Part shown: piece by piece, positions 5,716 through 6,410 of the stretch
Position numbering within the stretch: position 1 is the first letter of the stretch
How the letters are laid out: every line of letters starts with the position of its first letter
Origin: a bacterium (Candidatus Torokbacteria) CG_4_10_14_0_2_um_filter_35_8
Lineage (GTDB): Bacteria; Patescibacteriota; GCA-2792135
NCBI GenBank assembly: GCA_002792135.1
Contig: PFNU01000132.1
Coordinates: 1-6,410 of the forward strand
DNA length: 6,410 nucleotides
Direction: 5' to 3'
The notes under the pieces: generated by a model
Seen by the model: the letters and a program-made list of their open reading frames with translations, nothing else
Databases searched by the model: none
Told to the model about the DNA's origin: nothing
Translations under genes and position numbers: made by a program

Positions 5716-5736
5716 CGAATATCTGTACGAATGTAA

Positions 5737-5771
5737 GTGAATCAGGAATTATGAATTAGGAATCATGAATT
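5737..5771. repeat. Five-unit heptad repeat with GAAT core
   Basis: GAAT occurs at 5739, 5746, 5753, 5760 and 5767, exactly seven bases apart, in the units GTGAATC, AGGAATT, ATGAATT, AGGAATC and ATGAATT. The first two bases of each unit vary while GAAT is constant. It is related to the tract next to yifB (2218-2253), with a shared 12-mer. Confidence 0.75.
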
Positions 5772-5774
5772 CCA

Positions 5775-5826
5775 GATACGCCAAAAAATGGGTAAACGAA
5801 AGTCTTCGTTCTCACTCTGGCATATC
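5775..5826 (-). other. Possible structured RNA element in the lspA 3' region
   Basis: On the minus strand GATATGCCA (5826-5818) pairs with TGGCGTATC (5783-5775) over nine positions with one G-U wobble; the wobble would be a C-A mismatch on the plus strand. Inside it, AACGAA-GACT-TTCGTT (5810-5795) forms a 6-bp hairpin, separated by an internal loop. There is no terminator T-run after it, and I match it to no known riboswitch. Confidence 0.4.
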
Positions 5827-5860
5827 AGAGAACCTCTCTTCATACTTAAACTTTTCTTCA

Positions 5861-5900
5861 ATTCCTAATACCCCAATACCTTAATAACCTAATATCCTTA
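5861..5900. repeat. Degenerate octad repeat downstream of lspA
   Basis: Five consecutive 8-base units on the plus strand: ATTCCTAA, TACCCCAA, TACCTTAA, TAACCTAA, TATCCTTA. On the minus strand they read as TTAGGAAT-like units, similar in sequence to the AGGAATT heptads but in the opposite orientation and with a period of eight. It begins about 24 bases after the lspA stop. Confidence 0.6.
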
Positions 5901-5923
5901 CTTAATTCACACGACATTCGTAT

Positions 5924-6406
5924 TTATTCGCATTTCGCCTCGATCTTATCTGATCTTAATATCTTAAACCCCAACAGAATTATCCCAATTACAATCGCAA
6001 TATCAGCAACATTAAATATGGAAAAGAATTTTATATCAATAAAATCAATAACATAACCAAGACTTATACGATCAATAATATTCCCTATTGCTCCTCCTAA
6101 AATTAAACCCAAAGCAAGCTGTGAAGATTCAAGTTTATTACCGTTTTTAAAATATAAAATGATTGCCAGTAGCGTTGATAAAGATAAAGGTATTATAAGA
6201 AAGCAAGGAACTGGAAGTCCGAGTGTGCTCCCATAGTTTTTAAAGAAATTCAAAGAGAGAACCCCAGGTACAACAAAAACCTCTTTTAAAAGAAAGGTTT
6301 TAGCAAGAAATTTAGTTAATTGATCAATAAATAGAGTACCTATTGTTATACTAAAAAGTAGCAATAGGTGCGTTTTTCGATATTTTAACGAGAAAGAATT
6401 TGCCAT
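5924..6406 (-). CDS. lspA: Lipoprotein signal peptidase (signal peptidase II), 160 aa
   Basis: Integral-membrane aspartyl protease that removes the signal peptide from diacylglyceryl-modified prolipoproteins just before the lipobox cysteine. The length is typical. About four membrane segments are visible (near 12-28, 66-86, 95-111 and 129-148). Family motifs are present in order: FIDQLTK with Asp28 (26-32); the NxG motif as KNYGSTLG (56-63), where the usual A-F after NxG is T-L; GGAIGNIIDR with Asp112 (104-113); YVIDF with Asp121; and FNVADIAI with Asp135. By comparison with the Pseudomonas aeruginosa enzyme, Asp121 and Asp135 are the expected catalytic pair. The start is fixed by an in-frame TAG directly before the ATG, four bases from the window edge, so its upstream region cannot be judged. 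Its presence implies that the cell makes lipoproteins. Confidence 0.95.
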   Translation of the reverse strand: MANSFSLKYRKTHLLLLFSITIGTLFIDQLTKFLAKTFLLKEVFVVPGVLSLNFFKNYGSTLGLPVPCFLIIPLSLSTLLAIILYFKNGNKLESSQLALGLILGGAIGNIIDRISLGYVIDFIDIKFFSIFNVADIAIVIGIILLGFKILRSDKIEAKCE

Positions 6407-6410
6407 CTAA

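Larger units (their letters stand above)
5465..5923. other. 459-base intergenic gap (lspA to metG)
   Basis: This non-coding gap contains, in the direction of transcription: a degenerate octad repeat (5900-5861), a two-stem structured element (5826-5775), AGGAATT-type heptads (5771-5737), a GC-rich hairpin (5715-5701), a compound palindrome (5611-5564), a terminator-like hairpin (5569-5548) and the metG promoter (5534-5506). Several copies of ACGAAT or GCGAAT are scattered through 5674-5732 and 5915-5932. I see no T-box core or tRNA-like sequence. Confidence 0.8.

Noticed and set aside
5674..5900. CRISPR array
   Set aside because: The repeats are 7-8 bases, degenerate and directly adjacent, without the 20-40 base repeats and unique spacers of an array.

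Overview
The window suggests a small-genome, AT-rich bacterium, most likely a member of the Candidate Phyla Radiation (Patescibacteria). The basis is indirect: a compact 508-residue MetG with the divergent core GKDNLRQQAAMW and no C-terminal tRNA-binding domain, a short 442-residue MurJ with a PDFI segment in place of the usual arginine pair, start codons without Shine-Dalgarno sequences, and GC-rich palindromes in the intergenic gaps. TGA is used as a stop (metG) and tryptophans are TGG, so this is the standard bacterial code and not the TGA=Gly code of Gracilibacteria/SR1. The phylum is an inference; no rRNA gene is present.

All five genes lie on the minus strand, so transcription runs from high to low coordinates. 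In that order: lspA (lipoprotein signal peptidase, 6406 to 5924); a 459-base gap with degenerate short tandem repeats, several hairpins, a likely Rho-independent terminator and a good sigma-70-type promoter; metG (methionyl-tRNA synthetase, 5464 to 3938); a 54-base gap holding a perfect 28-base palindrome; murJ (lipid II flippase family, 3883 to 2555); a 340-base gap packed with at least four GC-rich palindromes and a 13-base direct repeat; yifB/comM (AAA+ branch-migration helicase family, 2214 to 688); and, five bases after its stop, an unrecognised reading frame (682 to 1) that leaves the window still open.

The genes fall into three themes: cell envelope (lspA for lipoprotein maturation, murJ for peptidoglycan precursor export), translation (metG), and DNA recombination or uptake (yifB/comM plus the unknown gene, which has a weak nuclease-like core). 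metG and murJ are probably cotranscribed from the promoter at 5506-5534. yifB and the unknown gene are probably a second two-gene unit. No mobile element gene, CRISPR array, tRNA or rRNA was seen. The unusual content is intergenic: palindromes of one sequence family whose arms differ by paired changes, an overlapping terminator/anti-terminator-like arrangement before metG, and related heptad repeats in two separate gaps.
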